From positions 1-64,000 of the forward strand of contig NZ_QUCM01000001.1 in the NCBI RefSeq assembly GCF_003473545.1: a DNA stretch of 64,000 nt, read 5' to 3'. The position numbers and the translations under genes were made by a program. Of this stretch, positions 61,305 through 64,000 are shown one piece after another. Under the pieces are notes generated by a model. The model did not search any database. It saw only the letters and a program-made list of their open reading frames with translations, and was not told the origin of the DNA. Within the stretch, counting starts at the first letter, position 1; every line of letters starts with the position of its first letter. The DNA comes from Clostridium sp. AM22-11AC (GTDB lineage Bacteria; Bacillota; Clostridia; Lachnospirales; Lachnospiraceae).

Positions 61305-62108
61305 CTAGTTCATTTCTGCGCGCTTCGGGTCCAGAACTGCCAGATCATAACGACGACTCTTGTGGGAATGTGCTGCCAGTACCCATAAATATGTATTTCT
61401 GGTTCCCGGTGCAGCTACTGTAGGATGGTAACCTCTTGGTGCCAGGATCATAGTACCACTCTTAACAGTATGAGCTACTACTCCATGGGTATCTCCTGGT
61501 TCTACATAGCTTAAATGCAGTCCAAAATGAGGATCATCCATATCAAAGTAGCAATAAACCTCTTCCAGATCCTTTTCATGCTCATGAGGCGGCCAGCTGG
61601 TCCATGCACCATTTCCGCCCCAGGTCAGACCTACTAACAGTCTGGAAGATGCTGTACCTGGATCGATGGTCATAAATACCTCTCTCTGGCTGACGCCGGA
61701 GCCATGGATCTGATGGATCTCACCAATAGGCATGGTCAGGTCACATTTACGGAAAAATGGTTTTCCATATCCTTCATCAACAGCACCTGCAATGTAGAAA
61801 ATACAGTCTTCTTTTGCTGTAATATGTACTTTCATATTGCTTACTACATAGAAGGAATCCAGCTTATCACAGGTTCCTGCATAACCGTCCCAGGAAAAAT
61901 CAGCTGCACCTTTGATACATACAGCATCCATTTCCAGTTTTCCGGTCTCCAGATCAAAACTCTTTCCTGCGGACAGGTTTAAACGGTAAATATACTCCTG
62001 TTCACAGTCTGCCTTTCCTGGTGCAATGATCTCATGGAATCCTTCTTCACAGGAAGAATCAAACTTCCAGCCTTCCATACGTTCTTTTGTTATTTCACCT
62101 TGGATCAT
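61305..62108 (-). CDS. 5-deoxy-glucuronate isomerase-like cupin (IolB/KduI family)
   Basis: 267 residues from ATG 62108 (AGGAGG 6 bases upstream). Two cupin halves; the C-terminal half has TSWPPHEHEKDLEEVYCYFDMDDPHFGLHLSY (metal His/His/Glu) and PRGYHPTVAAPGTRNTYLWVLAAHS. It matches IolB, which isomerises 5-deoxy-glucuronate in inositol breakdown. No other iol genes are present, so in this operon it may act on a uronate instead. Confidence 0.85.
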   Translation of the reverse strand: MIQGEITKERMEGWKFDSSCEEGFHEIIAPGKADCEQEYIYRLNLSAGKSFDLETGKLEMDAVCIKGAADFSWDGYAGTCDKLDSFYVVSNMKVHITAKEDCIFYIAGAVDEGYGKPFFRKCDLTMPIGEIHQIHGSGVSQREVFMTIDPGTASSRLLVGLTWGGNGAWTSWPPHEHEKDLEEVYCYFDMDDPHFGLHLSYVEPGDTHGVVAHTVKSGTMILAPRGYHPTVAAPGTRNTYLWVLAAHSHKSRRYDLAVLDPKRAEMN

Positions 62109-62169
62109 GATAAACCTCCTGTTATACCTGACCAGCCTTTTGCTGATCATGTTATGTGATTATTTACAA

Positions 62170-62187
62170 GGCCGCCTGCAGGCGGCC
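62170..62187 (-). repeat. perfect 18-bp palindrome between dctM-like and iolB-like genes
   Basis: GGCCGCCTGCAGGCGGCC. Could form an 8-bp hairpin in the operon mRNA; no T-run follows. Confidence 0.7.
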
Positions 62188-62200
62188 CCAGTTTTTAAAA

Positions 62201-63475
62201 TTAAATAAGCATTGTACAGAAACCTCTTGAGAATACGCACAGGAAGAATACTGCAACATATCCGATCAGGAATGGGATCTCTGCCTTTGCAATGTCTCCC
62301 ATTTTCAGTCCTGATACAGTTGACGCTGAGAAAATGTTAACTGCAACAGGTGGTGTCATAGTACCAACTACGTTGGAGATACATACGATCATACCAAAAT
62401 GGATAACATCGATTCCCATGCTCTGGGCGATCGGCCACAGAACCGGAACCAGTAAAACTGCGATGGCAGTACCTTCCATAAATGTACCGAAAATAAGAAG
62501 AATGATAGCAACAACGAAGCAGAATAACATAGAATTCAGGTTCATTGCTACAACGGTGTCTACCAGTGCCTGGGAAGCGCCGGAGAAAGTAAATACCCAG
62601 GAGAATGCAGTAGAGGAAGCGATGATGAAAAGGATCATTGCGGAGCTCTTTGCAGAATCCTTTAAGATCGGGATCAGTTCCTTAAATGTCAGTTCCTTGT
62701 AGATGAACAGACCTGCAATAGCTGCCCATACAACGGCAACAGCTGCACTTTCAGTAGCTGTCAGCATACCGGAGTAGATACCGCCAAGGATGATGATAGG
62801 TGTCATTAATGCAGGAATAGCATCTAAGAACACTTTGAATATTTCTGCCGGTGTACGCTTTACTTCCTGTTTTGGCCATTTTTCTTTTCTTGCGAAGAAA
62901 AGAACCTCTGTCATAAGCACTACCATGATGGTAACACCTACTAACATACCCTGTTTGAACATATTACCTACAGAAGCACCGGTTAAGGTACAGTAGATAA
63001 CCATGATAATGGATGGAGGAATGATCGGTCCCATACCACCGGATACTACTAACAGGCCGGCTGTACGGTCACCAGGATATCCCATCTTGACCATATCGTT
63101 GTAAAGCATGGTTCCGATAGCAATAACAGTTGCAGGTGCGGAACCGGATAATGCTGCGAAGAATGCACATGCAAGTACCAGCGCAAGGCTCATACCGCCG
63201 CGTACATTACCAACCAGGCAGTTAGCAAAGTTTACGATACGGCGGGAGATACCACCTTTTGTCATCAGGTTTCCTGCAAGTACGAAGAATGCGATGGCCA
63301 TAATAGAGGTTGACTGAAGTCCACCGAAAATACGCTGTGCGATTACCGTAGAAGATGCGGACAGTCCGCCAAATACTACGGAGCAAAGGGAAGCCACTCC
63401 CAAAGAAATGGAAACCGGAACACCGATCACCAGGCATGCTGCGAATGCAACGAAAAGAATTACTCCTGCGCTCAT
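62201..63475 (-). CDS. TRAP transporter large permease (DctM family)
   Basis: 424 residues, about 12 helices. GVPVSISLGVASL, FFVLAGNLMTKGGISRRIVNFANCLVGNVRGGMSLALVLACAFFAALSGSAPATVIAIGTM, and GMIVCISNVVGTMTPPVAVNIFSASTVSGLKMGDI (read in parts) are DctM hallmarks. It moves acidic solutes with Na+, using a separate binding protein. It overlaps the small permease by 4 bases. The binding protein gene should lie just beyond the window. Confidence 0.95.
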   Translation of the reverse strand: MSAGVILFVAFAACLVIGVPVSISLGVASLCSVVFGGLSASSTVIAQRIFGGLQSTSIMAIAFFVLAGNLMTKGGISRRIVNFANCLVGNVRGGMSLALVLACAFFAALSGSAPATVIAIGTMLYNDMVKMGYPGDRTAGLLVVSGGMGPIIPPSIIMVIYCTLTGASVGNMFKQGMLVGVTIMVVLMTEVLFFARKEKWPKQEVKRTPAEIFKVFLDAIPALMTPIIILGGIYSGMLTATESAAVAVVWAAIAGLFIYKELTFKELIPILKDSAKSSAMILFIIASSTAFSWVFTFSGASQALVDTVVAMNLNSMLFCFVVAIILLIFGTFMEGTAIAVLLVPVLWPIAQSMGIDVIHFGMIVCISNVVGTMTPPVAVNIFSASTVSGLKMGDIAKAEIPFLIGYVAVFFLCVFSRGFCTMLI

Positions 63476-63972
63476 GCCTCTACCTCCTTATTTTTCAGGT
63501 CCATAACTTTTTCAACCAGCACAACTGCCTGGATGACCAGGATCAGTGCAAAGGTCAGGACCAGTGAAAAGTACATTACTGACATTGGTACTTTTAAAAC
63601 CGGTGTGGTCTGTCCGGTCTGTAACTGCTTGGAAAACAGTGCCAGACCTGCTTTTAACATTACGAAAGAGAAGATCTCCAGAATGATCTGTTCAATAATA
63701 GATACGATCTTTTTTGTAACTCCGTGGAGTTTTTCGATCACTGCAGTAACTGCTACCTGCGTGCCGTCACGAAGACCAACTTCTGTTCCTAAAAGTGCCA
63801 TATAGATCATACTGTACATTGCAACTTCTTCTGTCCATGGCATAGATGCCTTGATGAAGTTACGGTTTACGACAGAGATGAAATACGCGATGACCATTGC
63901 CACAAAGGTAACGACCATGATGGCATATTCTACATTGGTAATGTAAGATAATGCTTTCTTAATTCCTTTCAT
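63472..63972 (-). CDS. TRAP transporter small permease (DctQ family)
   Basis: 166 residues with four helices. MVVTFVAMVIAYFISVVNRNFIKASMPWTEEVAMYSMIYMALLGTEVGLRDGTQVAV is the DctQ signature (MPWTEE then GLRDGTQVAV), and the last residues DLKNKEVEA are cytosolic. It stabilises the DctM subunit. AGAAGGGG lies before the ATG. It is the first complete gene of the operon seen here; the remaining 28 bases at the window end show nothing. Confidence 0.93.
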   Translation of the reverse strand: MKGIKKALSYITNVEYAIMVVTFVAMVIAYFISVVNRNFIKASMPWTEEVAMYSMIYMALLGTEVGLRDGTQVAVTAVIEKLHGVTKKIVSIIEQIILEIFSFVMLKAGLALFSKQLQTGQTTPVLKVPMSVMYFSLVLTFALILVIQAVVLVEKVMDLKNKEVEA

Positions 63973-64000
63973 TTCCAGTCCCCTTCTTTTCTCTCGCTCT

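Overview
The window looks like chromosome from an anaerobic Clostridia bacterium, most likely a gut Lachnospiraceae member. The grounds are Firmicutes-type promoters and strong Shine-Dalgarno sites, a GC content that appears to be in the mid-40s, and gene content: bile salt hydrolase, TrpR-like YerC, DUF1540 and DUF2325 proteins, a double-cubane-cluster reductase pair, and selenium-dependent molybdenum hydroxylase accessory genes. The genus cannot be fixed from sequence reading alone. I see no rRNA, tRNA, CRISPR array or prophage.

Layout. 0-0.12 kb: tail of a diaminopropionate ammonia-lyase. 0.3-1.8 kb: MATE pump with a short attenuator-like leader. 1.9-3.4 kb: infC-rpmI-rplT with an L20-type leader and an ATT start for infC. 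3.4-6.9 kb: DUF1540 protein, and a MATE transporter overlapping a secreted glycosidase-like protein. 6.9-21.6 kb: a molybdenum/selenium island holding mocA, yqeC, a 24-aa membrane peptide gene, a DUF2325 gene, a cysteine desulfurase-like gene, yqeB, yedF, selD, a ModE-like regulator, a nucleotidyltransferase-HTH fusion, modCBA, a MOSC-MogA fusion, moaA, moaC and a MoeA-like gene. 21.8-24.4 kb: yerC and an IS607-type element (tnpA+tnpB) lodged in the leader of fumC. 24.4-28.2 kb: fumC, malic enzyme, bile salt hydrolase. 28.2-30.4 kb: SnoaL-PAS-GGDEF protein and a Cof-type phosphatase. 30.6-37 kb: a NMT1/SsuA-type ABC importer with a structured leader, yiaK-like dehydrogenase with a LacI regulator, and an orphan binding protein. 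37.3-42.4 kb: rhodanese-TtcA protein, collagen-like protein, and the double-cubane reductase/activase pair with a divergent LysR regulator. 42.4-51.5 kb: D,D-carboxypeptidase, NUDIX, guaB, DUF6106, feoAB, VanW protein. 51.5-64 kb: hybrid sensor kinase with a partner binding protein, a GntR regulator, and a sugar-acid operon (TRAP permeases, IolB-like, Fe-dependent dehydrogenase, RspA-like dehydratase, SDR) that continues past the window end.

How it works together. The 7-21.6 kb island imports molybdate (ModABC), builds molybdopterin (MoaA, MoaC, MogA, MoeA-like), attaches CMP (MocA), and supplies the labile selenium cofactor of selenium-dependent molybdenum hydroxylases (SelD, YedF, YqeB, YqeC, desulfurase). 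Two dyads with identical 7-10-7 geometry, before modA and before the moeA-like gene, look like ModE operators. The modE-selD operon is preceded by a promoter, a 61-nt foldable RNA and a strong terminator, arranged as in a riboswitch; I do not recognise its class.

Other non-coding structure stands out. There are five copies of a ~120-bp structured repeat, each lying directly 3' of a minus-strand stop codon or between tandem copies (30-45 kb), plus many short intergenic GC-rich hairpins. The best candidates for something undescribed are the modE leader RNA, the 24-aa peptide gene with a 19-bp palindrome inside its promoter, and the ~120-bp repeat family.
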